From NCBI GenBank assembly GCA_017408985.1, contig JAFQTO010000020.1:84913-148912 (forward strand): DNA of 64,000 nt, read 5' to 3'. The notes under the pieces are model-generated. The model did not search any database. It saw only the letters and a list, made by a program, of their open reading frames with translations, and had not been told where the DNA came from. The stretch comes from Clostridia bacterium. GTDB taxonomy: Bacteria; Bacillota; Clostridia; Oscillospirales; Butyricicoccaceae. A program made the position numbers and the translations under genes. Below are positions 34,893 to 43,797 of this stretch, piece after piece (position 1 is the stretch's first letter; every line of letters begins with the position of its first letter).

Positions 34893-36128
34893 TTGGTTTG
34901 TAAGAATTGCGGCGCTTTCTTAAGCGATGATCTTAAAGACTGCCCCGTATGCGGTGCGCTTATCGGCGAAGAGGTCGAAAGTACTGCTGCAGTCAATGAA
35001 GCCGTTATTTCCCCCGATGCTAACGAAGAGGCCAATTTTAAGAAGAAGAAAAAATCCACTATGGTTATTGTGACTGTTGTGCTGTCCGTTCTTCTTGTTT
35101 TGGCAATTACCCTCTGTGTACTGCTTACCGTTGACGGTGTCTCGGATAAAGTCAAAGGTTTCTTCTCTGATGTTTTCTCGAGCACAGGTACAAGCAAGAA
35201 GAATAACCCTGATGACGTAGTCGCTGAGTATATGGGCAGCCAGCTGACCAATACCAAGCTGAATTATTATTACTACGATGTCTACGAGACCTTTACAAAT
35301 ATGTACGGTGATCAGACTGAGGCTGTTCTCACCTATGTTCTCGAAGAGGGTGAAACAGTTCAGGATTTTATTGTTGAGTGCGCTATCAACGAATGGGCAA
35401 ACACTGTTGCCCTCAACAATAAAGCTTCTCAGGATAATTATACCGTTGATGCCGACGTACAGTCTGAGATCGATTCAATTCTTTTGACGATCAATGAGGC
35501 TGCTCTTTCCAGCGGATACACCAGCGGAGATGCATTTATCAAATCCTTGTACGGCTCTTTCAGCACAACTGAAAGCTACGTAGAGCATTATAAAGAATCC
35601 ACCTACGCTTATATGTTCAAGATGGAGTATTTTAACGAAAAATACTACGATTATATGGATGATCTTGACGGTCTTGATACATATAACTATTCTGTCAGAC
35701 ATATTCTCTTTATGCCTGAAGATGATACCAAGGACGCTGATTGGGCAGCTGCGGAACAAGAAGCAAACAAGATCTATCAGGAGTGGCTTGACGGTGAGGC
35801 AACCGAGGACAGCTTTGCCGCCCTTGCAATAGAGCATTCTGCCGATACCGGTTCCGCTTCGTACGGAGGACTTTACGAGGACATCTATGACGGCTATATG
35901 GTAGAAGAGTTCAACGATTGGTGTCTTGATTCTTCTCGCCAGCCCGGTGATCATGCTATCGTTAAGACTGAGTATGGCTATCATATTATGTACTTTGTAT
36001 CCTTTGTCAACCCCAATGCTTACAGCACAGCAAGCAACGATCTGACTAATTATATTAACACCCTTAAGAATGGTCAGACTCCAACCACATATCTGGACAA
36101 AGTAACCATCAATACTGTCGCAGAATAA
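34893..36128 (+). CDS. Membrane-anchored parvulin peptidyl-prolyl isomerase with N-terminal zinc ribbon
   Basis: The 411-residue protein starts with a zinc ribbon (CKNCGAFLSDDLKDCPVCG, residues 3-21) facing the cytosol. A single membrane segment follows (about 52-76, VVLSVLLVLAITLCVLLTV), then a SurA_N/PrsA-like helical region. The parvulin domain comes next (YSVRHILFM to about residue 375, with EYGYHIMYFV). PrsA helps secreted proteins to fold outside the membrane. A zinc ribbon in place of a lipobox is unusual. The start is TTG at 34893, preceded by AGGAGATG. It has its own promoter and terminator. Confidence 0.85.
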   Translation: MVCKNCGAFLSDDLKDCPVCGALIGEEVESTAAVNEAVISPDANEEANFKKKKKSTMVIVTVVLSVLLVLAITLCVLLTVDGVSDKVKGFFSDVFSSTGTSKKNNPDDVVAEYMGSQLTNTKLNYYYYDVYETFTNMYGDQTEAVLTYVLEEGETVQDFIVECAINEWANTVALNNKASQDNYTVDADVQSEIDSILLTINEAALSSGYTSGDAFIKSLYGSFSTTESYVEHYKESTYAYMFKMEYFNEKYYDYMDDLDGLDTYNYSVRHILFMPEDDTKDADWAAAEQEANKIYQEWLDGEATEDSFAALAIEHSADTGSASYGGLYEDIYDGYMVEEFNDWCLDSSRQPGDHAIVKTEYGYHIMYFVSFVNPNAYSTASNDLTNYINTLKNGQTPTTYLDKVTINTVAE

Positions 36129-36144
36129 TGATCTGTGTAACCAA

Positions 36145-36176
36145 AAGACCGCCCGTACGGGCGGTCTTCTTTTGTT
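36145..36176. terminator. Terminator between the parvulin gene and rsgA
   Basis: AAGACCGCCC and GGGCGGTCTT form a 10-bp stem with a GTAC loop and a T-rich tail. The opposite strand also has a short T run, so it may serve rsgA as well. Confidence 0.9.
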
Positions 36177-36210
36177 TATGTCCGGAATAGGAAAATTTCT
36201 TTGCACTTCT

Positions 36211-37092
36211 TTAATATTCGCTTACTTCCGAAAGTTCCTGATATATCTTTTTGTAGCTGAGATAACGCGAAAGTCTTTTTTCATCCTTTTCCATATACTC
36301 TTTAACGGGACAATCGGGCTCGTTTATATGTACACAATCGGTAAAACGGCAGTTACCCGTCAGTTCATACAGTTCGGGAAAATGCTTCTGCAGGTCAAAT
36401 TTGTCAAGCTTGTCCATTCTTGTTATTTCAAAGGAGGAAAAACCCGGAGTATCAGCAACAAAGCTGTTTTCGCCTATTGACAAAAACTCTACGTGACGGG
36501 TTGTATGCTTGCCGCGTTCTATTTTTTTGCTGATATCCCCTACCGTGATCTTAAAACCGGGATCAATCAGATTCAATATACTTGACTTACCTATTCCGGA
36601 ATTGCCTGTAAAAGCCGATATTTTGTTAGATAACAGAGCTTTGATATTGTCTATTCCCTCTCCGCTTACGGCACTTACACGAATAACACGAAATCCCGCA
36701 TTGCAGTATATGTCGTACAGATCGTCGCTGCGGTCGAGATCAGACTTGTTAAGCAGCAGGATCATATCTATACTCTTGATAGATGCGATAACAGACATTT
36801 TGTCAATAAGGTATGTATCAGTCTTTGGAGGTGAGTTGGACGCGACAACAAAAAGCTGATCAATATTAGCAACGGCAGGGCGAATAAGCCAGTTTTTTCT
36901 CTGGAGGACTTTGGATATATGCCAGCTCCCGTGGGAATGCTGCACTTCTACCCTATCACCCGGCACCGGAATTACCTTTCCGATACGCAGTTTGCCGTCA
37001 AGCGAACAATTGAACATATTTCCGGAGGCAGATACGGTGTATCTGCCTCCTACGCCTTTTATGATGATTCCTGTTTCTATATTATTCATCAT
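36211..37092 (-). CDS. rsgA: Ribosome small-subunit-dependent GTPase A
   Basis: RsgA checks 30S maturation. The 293-residue protein has an N-terminal OB fold and a circularly permuted GTPase (G4 LLNKSDLD before G1 GNSGIGKSSILN, G3 DTPGFSSF). A C-terminal zinc knuckle follows (CRFTDCVHINEPDC). It overlaps the kinase gene prkC by 4 bases, as in the usual prpC-prkC-rsgA operon. Confidence 0.96.
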   Translation of the reverse strand: MMNNIETGIIIKGVGGRYTVSASGNMFNCSLDGKLRIGKVIPVPGDRVEVQHSHGSWHISKVLQRKNWLIRPAVANIDQLFVVASNSPPKTDTYLIDKMSVIASIKSIDMILLLNKSDLDRSDDLYDIYCNAGFRVIRVSAVSGEGIDNIKALLSNKISAFTGNSGIGKSSILNLIDPGFKITVGDISKKIERGKHTTRHVEFLSIGENSFVADTPGFSSFEITRMDKLDKFDLQKHFPELYELTGNCRFTDCVHINEPDCPVKEYMEKDEKRLSRYLSYKKIYQELSEVSEY

Positions 37093-39248
37093 TTGAATTT
37101 GACGCTTTCCTGAGTTGTTGTCTTGCCGTTCTGGATAACCGTTACGTTATTGTATCCTTCAAAAGCGGTCAAAGGTACAACTATATGCCCCTCCGAGGCG
37201 TAATGGACGCCTTCGTATTCAACGTAGCTGTTGACTTTGACGGTAACGGATATTTCTCCCTCTGCATCAATGAATACAACATTATAGTTGATCTTGCGCT
37301 TGATAGGATCGTCGGGATAGGGATCGGTGCTTACACCGTATCCTTTTTCGGTAGGCTCGTTACCGCCGTCCGGGCCTGTGCTGACATGGTAGGTGATGAT
37401 CGTTCCCCGTGCAACCTTGGAATTGGGAGCGATCGTCTGGTAGATGATCATACCCTTCTCAGCTTCATCAGGCATATAGATAGGCGTGCCGGCAATAAGT
37501 CCCGCACCGTCAAGCAGATCCAAAGCCTCATACTCGGTCATACCGACTATGCCGGGAACGGTAGTCATATCTGCAGACGAACCCAAACTGTAGTAAACGG
37601 TGACCGTATCATTCCGTATGACTGTAGAGCCTGCTACGGGGCTGGTATATACTACCTGACCTGCGGGGTACTGATCATTAAATACCCCCTCAAGAACTGT
37701 AATGATACCCTTCTCTCTGAGTTCTATCTCAACGTCATTGGACTCCTTGCCGGAGTAATCCTCAAGCTTAAAGGATCTGCCTCCGCGGCTGATATCTACA
37801 ACTATCTCCTGCTTGCTGGAAACCGACCGCTTTGCTTCGGGCGTCTGGCTGATTATTTGACCTTCGGCATATTCTTCGTTGTACAGATATTCGCCCGCCA
37901 CAATATTGTACTCGTAATATTCAAGTGAATTTATTACCTCTTCGTAATAGAGTCCCACAAGATTGGGAACCGTTATTTTGGAGTTATTGGGCGAGCCAAA
38001 TGGGTCGATCACCTTGATTATAAACAGCATTGCACCGCCAAGAAACATAAGAATAGCTATCAGGGTGAACATGACCGTTCCGGTGAAGCTGGTCCAATTA
38101 TACTTGGACCGCTTTACCGGGCGCTTTTTAGGCTGAGGCTTTTTGACTTGATTGTTGCCGTTCACTTTTTTGTGAGAATCTCCTTTGATTGCATACTTGA
38201 CCTTACCGCCTTTTTTTGCAGGCTTTTTGATTGTTTTCTTTTTTAATGTGGATGATTTGGCTGCTTCTTTCCCGATTATCGAATTATCTGCTTCGCCTTC
38301 ATAAGTTTCTGTCTTATCGGTCTTTGTTTCAATTTTGGTATTTTCTGCTTCTGCATTATCCTCTGTTTTATCAGGTTCAGCTCTGTGTGTCTGTGATATA
38401 TCCAGCGGCAAAGTAAAGTGCGGATCACTTCTGAAGCACTCAAGATCGTGAACTATCTCCCCTGCCGATGCGTAGCGTCTGGACAGAGCAGGATTCATAG
38501 CCTTCATTGTAATCGTTTCAAGGGTAGTGGGGATATTATCTACAAAATCAGAAGGAGGCAGAGCCATAGAATTGATATGCTGCAAAGCGACCGAAACGGG
38601 ATTATCTCCCTCAAAGGGCAGTCTGCCCGTCAGCATTTCATACATAACTATACCAAAGGAATACAGATCTGATCTTGCATCTATAAGGCTGCCTTTTGCC
38701 TGCTCGGGAGAAACGTAATGAACTGAACCAATCGCCTCACCAAGACCGATAGTACCCTGGGAGACCATATTCTTTGCAATACCGAAATCGGTAACTTTAA
38801 GGGTTCCGTCACGAAGCAGCATCATATTCTGAGGTTTGATATCACGATGAATGATATTGCGGCTGTGTGCGTGTTCAAGAGCCTTTGCGATCTGCAGAGC
38901 AAAGAACGTCACTTCTTTCCAGGGCAGTGCATTTCTGCGCTGCAAGTATTCCTTGAGTGTAATACCGTCGATAAGCTCCATCACGATATATTCGGTGTCC
39001 TCAAAGTGTGACACGTCGTAAACCGATACGATATTTGGGTGGGACAGTATCGCTACAGACTGAGACTCATCATGAAACTGTTTGCGCAGAGATTTGTCGG
39101 CAAAATATTCTTCCTTAAGTATCTTTATAGCGACAAAGCGGTTAAGACGGTTGCAGTGTGCTTTGTACACAACAGACATGCCGCCTATTCCGATCACCTC
39201 TAATATTTCGTAACGTCCGTCAAGGACTTTTCCAATATACTTGTCCAT
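37089..39248 (-). CDS. prkC: PASTA-domain serine/threonine protein kinase PrkC/Stk1
   Basis: The 719-residue protein has a Hanks-type kinase domain (1-270) with GIGGMSVVYKA, Lys in VAIKILKEE, HRDIKPQNMML and DFGIAKN. A charged linker rich in Lys, Glu and Thr follows, then a membrane segment (about 386-412). At least three extracellular PASTA repeats (about 420-640) and a C-terminal Ig-like region complete it. PASTA repeats sense muropeptides and lipid II. In Bacillus it triggers germination and controls cell-wall metabolism. It is cotranscribed with its phosphatase upstream. Confidence 0.96.
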   Translation of the reverse strand: MDKYIGKVLDGRYEILEVIGIGGMSVVYKAHCNRLNRFVAIKILKEEYFADKSLRKQFHDESQSVAILSHPNIVSVYDVSHFEDTEYIVMELIDGITLKEYLQRRNALPWKEVTFFALQIAKALEHAHSRNIIHRDIKPQNMMLLRDGTLKVTDFGIAKNMVSQGTIGLGEAIGSVHYVSPEQAKGSLIDARSDLYSFGIVMYEMLTGRLPFEGDNPVSVALQHINSMALPPSDFVDNIPTTLETITMKAMNPALSRRYASAGEIVHDLECFRSDPHFTLPLDISQTHRAEPDKTEDNAEAENTKIETKTDKTETYEGEADNSIIGKEAAKSSTLKKKTIKKPAKKGGKVKYAIKGDSHKKVNGNNQVKKPQPKKRPVKRSKYNWTSFTGTVMFTLIAILMFLGGAMLFIIKVIDPFGSPNNSKITVPNLVGLYYEEVINSLEYYEYNIVAGEYLYNEEYAEGQIISQTPEAKRSVSSKQEIVVDISRGGRSFKLEDYSGKESNDVEIELREKGIITVLEGVFNDQYPAGQVVYTSPVAGSTVIRNDTVTVYYSLGSSADMTTVPGIVGMTEYEALDLLDGAGLIAGTPIYMPDEAEKGMIIYQTIAPNSKVARGTIITYHVSTGPDGGNEPTEKGYGVSTDPYPDDPIKRKINYNVVFIDAEGEISVTVKVNSYVEYEGVHYASEGHIVVPLTAFEGYNNVTVIQNGKTTTQESVKFK

Positions 39249-39260
39249 AATTGATGCTCC

Positions 39261-39995
39261 TTAAAATGCACAGATAACAATGGTGATGTTATCGTGTCCG
39301 CCACGTGAATTGGCGATATCGGCAAGAGATTTGCAGGCTGCTTCTACAGAGTCATTAGTGCACACCTCAAAATGAATTTCGGGCTCACTGACAGCTTCAG
39401 TCAATCCGTCGCTGCACAGCAGGATATATTCACCGCTCTTTATCTCAGCGGTGTATGTATCACATTTGACCGAGGGCTCAACTCCCAAAGCGCGGGTAAT
39501 GACGTTTTTTACAGGATGAGACACAGCCTCAAGGGGCGTGATACTTCCCTGCTGTATCATTTCATTGATAAGTGAATGATCTGTGGTCAGCTGGGTTATT
39601 CCGTCCTCACTGATATGATATGCGCGGCTGTCACCCACATTGGCGATAGTTATCTTGTTTTTGCAGGCAATAAATCCTACAAAGGTAGTTCCCATACCCT
39701 CAAGGGACGGGGTCTGTACGGCAACATTATAGATACTCCTATTAGCTTTAGACACCGCATCGGTCAAAAAAGTTCCGCAATTTTTGACTTTTTCTCCCTT
39801 TTCGCAAAAATCGGAAAAAGCAGACTCCACGGTATTGACCGCAATACTGCTTGCAGTCTCGCCCCCGCTTGCTCCGCCCATTCCGTCACACACGGCAGCA
39901 AGCAGCAGAGAACCATCTTTGCTGCAGGTTATCAAGAATCTGTCCTGATTGCTTTTTCTGATTTTTCCTTTGTCCGTAAAACCGTAGTAGTTCAT
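39261..39995 (-). CDS. prpC: PP2C-family protein phosphatase Stp1/PrpC
   Basis: The 244-residue PP2C enzyme removes phosphates placed by PrkC. Metal-binding motifs are visible: AVCDGMGGASGGE, ANVGDSRAYHI, LCSDGLTEAV and SRGGHDNITIVI. Length is normal. It lies 12 bases before prkC and 13 bases after rlmN on the minus strand. Confidence 0.95.
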   Translation of the reverse strand: MNYYGFTDKGKIRKSNQDRFLITCSKDGSLLLAAVCDGMGGASGGETASSIAVNTVESAFSDFCEKGEKVKNCGTFLTDAVSKANRSIYNVAVQTPSLEGMGTTFVGFIACKNKITIANVGDSRAYHISEDGITQLTTDHSLINEMIQQGSITPLEAVSHPVKNVITRALGVEPSVKCDTYTAEIKSGEYILLCSDGLTEAVSEPEIHFEVCTNDSVEAACKSLADIANSRGGHDNITIVICAF

Positions 39996-40008
39996 AAAAC
40001 ACCACTCT

Positions 40009-41043
40009 TCACAGTGTAGTTTTTCCTCGTCTTAATTGTCCGCACGCAGCATCTATGTCTCCTCCAAGGCTTCTGCGTACGGTAGTATTGATGCCCTTTG
40101 TGTTTAGTATTTCCTGAAACCTGCGAATATTAGCAGGAGGAGAAGGAATAAGAGGACTGCCCGGAAGCTTGTTCAGGGGTATAAGATTGACGTGACACAA
40201 AAAGCCGCCTAACAAAGATGCCAATTGGTATGCATCTTTGACCGAATCGTTGACATCCTTTATCATTGCGTACTCAAACGAGATACGTCTGTGTGTTTTG
40301 CCGAAATATCTCCTGCACGCAGGAATAAGCATCTCAAGAGGATATCTGTGATTTATGGGCATAATCTTGTCTCTCGTCTGATTGTTGGGTGCGTGAAGTG
40401 ATACAGAAAGTGTAAGCTGCAGTTTTTTATCGCTGAGTTCGTCTATTTTGGGTACAATACCGCAGGTTGACAGAGAAATATGACGCATTCCTATGTTGAG
40501 GCCGCCGGGTGCAGATACTATGTCCAAAAAATCCATTACGTTATCGTAATTGTCCAGAGGCTCACCCGTACCCATAAGAACGATGTTGGACACCGTTCTT
40601 CCACTGTCTTTCTGCGCCATAAGTATCTGGCCGATAATCTCACCTGCCGATAGATTACGTGAACGGGCGGGATCAAACGATGCGCAGAATATGCATCCCA
40701 TTTTACAGCCTGCCTGAGTGGAGATACATATACTTGTTCCATGCTTGTACTCCATCAGAACCGACTCAATACTGTTGCCGTCACGCAGACCAAAAAGATA
40801 CTTTATCGTACCGTCTTTTGACGAGACCTGTTTTTTGAGAAGCAGAGGCATTTCGATATAACAGTTTTCGTCAAGCTTGGCACGCAGGTCTTTTGACAGA
40901 TTTGTCATTTGTGAAAAGTTGTCAACACCCATAGAAAGCCACTTGAATATCTGTCCCGCTCTAAAAGCAGGTTCTCCGACAGATAACATATACTCGGAGA
41001 GACTTACGGGTGTCATTGAGCTTATACAGAGTTTATTATCCAT
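40009..41043 (-). CDS. rlmN: Dual-specificity RNA methyltransferase RlmN
   Basis: RlmN methylates C2 of A2503 in 23S rRNA and A37 in tRNAs by a radical SAM mechanism. The 344-residue protein shows the cluster motif CKMGCIFCAS, NIVLMGTGEPLDN, ISLSTCGIVP and the C-terminal catalytic Cys in DIDAACGQL. Length is normal. It overlaps rsmB by one base. Confidence 0.96.
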   Translation of the reverse strand: MDNKLCISSMTPVSLSEYMLSVGEPAFRAGQIFKWLSMGVDNFSQMTNLSKDLRAKLDENCYIEMPLLLKKQVSSKDGTIKYLFGLRDGNSIESVLMEYKHGTSICISTQAGCKMGCIFCASFDPARSRNLSAGEIIGQILMAQKDSGRTVSNIVLMGTGEPLDNYDNVMDFLDIVSAPGGLNIGMRHISLSTCGIVPKIDELSDKKLQLTLSVSLHAPNNQTRDKIMPINHRYPLEMLIPACRRYFGKTHRRISFEYAMIKDVNDSVKDAYQLASLLGGFLCHVNLIPLNKLPGSPLIPSPPANIRRFQEILNTKGINTTVRRSLGGDIDAACGQLRRGKTTL

Positions 41044-42359
41044 TATTTTTTCCTATCCAGCAAAGCAATAAAGAATCCGTCACAGTTATGTTTGTGCGGC
41101 AAAAGTGTTATACAGCCATTCGTTGTACCCGTAACGGGATTATCAAATGGTGAAAGCACAAAATCACCGTTTTCGCTTAAAAATCTTTTGATAATATCGG
41201 AGTTTTCCTCGTTTATCACCGTGCATGTGGAGTACAGCAGTCTTCCGCCGGGTTTTACGTACGCTGCGGCATTTTTCAGTATCTTATACTGAATTTCGGG
41301 CAGATTTTTAATACTGTCCTCGCTTTTGAAACGGATATCGGGTTTCTTACGGATAATGCCGAGCCCCGAGCAGGGCACATCGCATATGACTCTGTCGGCC
41401 GAAGAAACAAGCCGGGGTAAAAGAACTGTTGAATCACAAGCTGCGGCAGAGATGATATCAATTCCGTATTTTGAAGCGTTCTGATCGATTATATTGATCT
41501 TGTGCTCATGCACGTCAAATGCCTTTATGCTACCCTTGTTTTGCATAAGCTGCGCGCATACTATGCTTTTTCCTCCCGGAGCGGAACACATGTCAATGAC
41601 ACTATCCCCTGCTGTAGGCGCCAGAAGTGTTACGGCAAGCTGTGATGCAAGATCCTGAATATAGAACAGACCCTTTCGGAATGCTTCCGTCTGATGCAGA
41701 GGCCGTTCGTATCTGCACAGCAGCGTGCCGTTGATGCCTTGTACCCTTTGCGCGTCTGCACCTTCTTCTTTGAGCAAGCCGATAAGCTCATCAACTTCAT
41801 TTTTAAGGGTGTTGACACGAATATATGCAGGTGCTTCTGTATTGTTGGCAGCCATTATCTGCTCTGCTTCACTATAGCCAAATTGGTCACTCAGACGCTT
41901 TGTGAGCCAATAGGGATGGCTGTAACGTACAGATAGGTACTCTATAGGATCATCCTTTTGAACATTGGGCAAATTATCCTTGTCTGCTGCTATCTTACGC
42001 AGAACGGCATTGGCAAAAGCGCCCGCACGGGGATTAGCGTGTTTTTTGACCAAAGCAACAGTCTCGTTGACGGAGGCAAAGATCGGTATTCTGTCCATAA
42101 AGACAATCTGATATACACCGCATCTGAGCGCGTCAAGGACCTGTGGCATAATCTTATTCAGTTTTATACTGCTGTAATGTGAGATATAGTGATCTATAAG
42201 ACTCATATTCTGCAGCACACCGTAGGTTATGGCTGTACAGAGAGCAGCATCCTCACTTGACAGCTGAGAAAGGCTGTTTTTAAGATACAGATCGGTCCAC
42301 GCATTTTCGCGTCTGAACTGAATAAGCGCTTTAAGCGCACAGTTGCGGGCTGGGTTCAT
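41043..42359 (-). CDS. rsmB: 16S rRNA (cytosine-967-C5)-methyltransferase RsmB
   Basis: The 438-residue protein has an N-terminal NusB-like domain (about 1-140) and a Rossmann methyltransferase domain. SAM-binding CSAPGGKS, the Cys in DVPCSGLGI and the catalytic YSTCTV are all present. It sits in the conserved def-fmt-rsmB-rlmN order, 3 bases from fmt. Confidence 0.95.
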   Translation of the reverse strand: MNPARNCALKALIQFRRENAWTDLYLKNSLSQLSSEDAALCTAITYGVLQNMSLIDHYISHYSSIKLNKIMPQVLDALRCGVYQIVFMDRIPIFASVNETVALVKKHANPRAGAFANAVLRKIAADKDNLPNVQKDDPIEYLSVRYSHPYWLTKRLSDQFGYSEAEQIMAANNTEAPAYIRVNTLKNEVDELIGLLKEEGADAQRVQGINGTLLCRYERPLHQTEAFRKGLFYIQDLASQLAVTLLAPTAGDSVIDMCSAPGGKSIVCAQLMQNKGSIKAFDVHEHKINIIDQNASKYGIDIISAAACDSTVLLPRLVSSADRVICDVPCSGLGIIRKKPDIRFKSEDSIKNLPEIQYKILKNAAAYVKPGGRLLYSTCTVINEENSDIIKRFLSENGDFVLSPFDNPVTGTTNGCITLLPHKHNCDGFFIALLDRKK

Positions 42360-42362
42360 TGT

Positions 42363-43304
42363 TCACCCCTGTTTGGTAAATACTTTTCCTATAATATCTC
42401 TGTGTCCGGCATAAAATGCCTGTGCAGGCATTTTTTTACCGCCTGCAAGCTGTATTTCTCCGATCAGGACTTTGCCTTTTTTGCAGGCTACGGTCATGCC
42501 CTTTTTGCCGCACTCGAGTATCTCTCCGGGGTTTCCAAAGGTATCTTCGCAAGGGATGAGCGAAGCGGAAAACAGCTTGGCTTTTGTATCACCCAGGTAG
42601 CAGAAAGCTCCCGGCTGAGGATCATAGGCACGTATACGCTGAGAAACATCTGTACTGTCCTCGGCAAAATCTATTATTGTATCCTCTGTGTGGATCATAG
42701 AAGCGTAACATACCTCAGCTTCGTCCTGTTTTTCGGGATGCGCCTCGCCTTTTTCGATCTTATCAATTGCTTCAAGCAGAGCTTGTCCGCCGATAAGGGC
42801 AAGTCTGTCATGGAGTTGTCCGTATGTCTCGCTTTCTGCAATATCGGTGCTGATCTTATGAAGCATATCTCCCGTATCAATACCCTCTGCCATCTGAATA
42901 ATGGTGATACCCGAGGTTTTTTCACCATTGAGCACAGCGGCATTTATAGGACTTGCACCGCGATATTTGGGAAGCAGAGACGCGTGAACGTTGATACAGC
43001 CGTATTTGGGCATCTCGAGGATGTCAACGGGTAATATCTTACCGTAAGCGGCGACAACTATAAGATCGGGAGATATCTCACGGAGGATGCGCTTCCACTT
43101 TTCGTTTTTAAGTGAGACGGGCTGATATACGGGAATGTTATTTTCGGCGGCACAGACCTTTACCGGAGGCGGAAAAAGCTTCATTCCGCGGTTTTTGGGT
43201 GCATCGCGACGTGTGAATACAGCGCATACCTCGTGGGTGCTGCCTATAAGAGCTTTAAGCGATTCAACGGCAAACTCGGGAGTACCCATAAAAACTATAC
43301 GCAT
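42363..43304 (-). CDS. fmt: Methionyl-tRNA formyltransferase
   Basis: Fmt formylates initiator Met-tRNA. The 313-residue protein has the start MRIVFMGTPEFAVESL, the formyltransferase signature with NVHASLLPKYRGASPIN (catalytic Asn and His) and IDTGDML. A C-terminal OB-like domain follows. It lies 4 bases downstream of def, whose product removes the same formyl group. Confidence 0.96.
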   Translation of the reverse strand: MRIVFMGTPEFAVESLKALIGSTHEVCAVFTRRDAPKNRGMKLFPPPVKVCAAENNIPVYQPVSLKNEKWKRILREISPDLIVVAAYGKILPVDILEMPKYGCINVHASLLPKYRGASPINAAVLNGEKTSGITIIQMAEGIDTGDMLHKISTDIAESETYGQLHDRLALIGGQALLEAIDKIEKGEAHPEKQDEAEVCYASMIHTEDTIIDFAEDSTDVSQRIRAYDPQPGAFCYLGDTKAKLFSASLIPCEDTFGNPGEILECGKKGMTVACKKGKVLIGEIQLAGGKKMPAQAFYAGHRDIIGKVFTKQG

Positions 43305-43308
43305 ATCA

Positions 43309-43782
43309 TCACTCCTCGTCCGTATTGTTAATATCTACGTATTTTTTGACAATTTCGGTAAACAGATGACCGTGCAGATGATCTATTTCATGGCAGAAGG
43401 CCCTTGCGGTAAAACCCTCGGCATCAACGGTAAATTCCTTACCGTATCTGTCCTGAGCTTTAACGGTGACGTTCATAGGTCTTTCTACAATTCCGAAAAC
43501 ATCTGGAACACTGAGACATCCCTCTGTGCCCGACTGTGTGCCCTCTCTGCTTATTATCTCGGGATTGATTATCTCAAGATAGGAACCGTCATCAAGCATA
43601 ACGAGAGCAATCCTGCGGAGAATGCCCACCTGGGGTGCGGCAAGTCCTGCACCGTCTGCATTGTGTAATGTTTCGTGCATATCATCAAGAAGCTCCCAAA
43701 GTCTCTCATTGAATGCGGTTACAGGGCGGCAGACCTTGTTGAGTACGGGGTCGCCTTTTTCTACTATATTTCTGATAGCCAT
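43309..43782 (-). CDS. def: Peptide deformylase
   Basis: The 157-residue protein has the three deformylase motifs: GAGLAAPQVG, EGCLSVPDV (metal Cys) and CHEIDHLHG (HExDH). It removes formyl from nascent N-terminal methionine. Length fits the short type-1/bacterial form. Confidence 0.96.
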   Translation of the reverse strand: MAIRNIVEKGDPVLNKVCRPVTAFNERLWELLDDMHETLHNADGAGLAAPQVGILRRIALVMLDDGSYLEIINPEIISREGTQSGTEGCLSVPDVFGIVERPMNVTVKAQDRYGKEFTVDAEGFTARAFCHEIDHLHGHLFTEIVKKYVDINNTDEE

Positions 43783-43797
43783 ATTTTACACCTCTGT

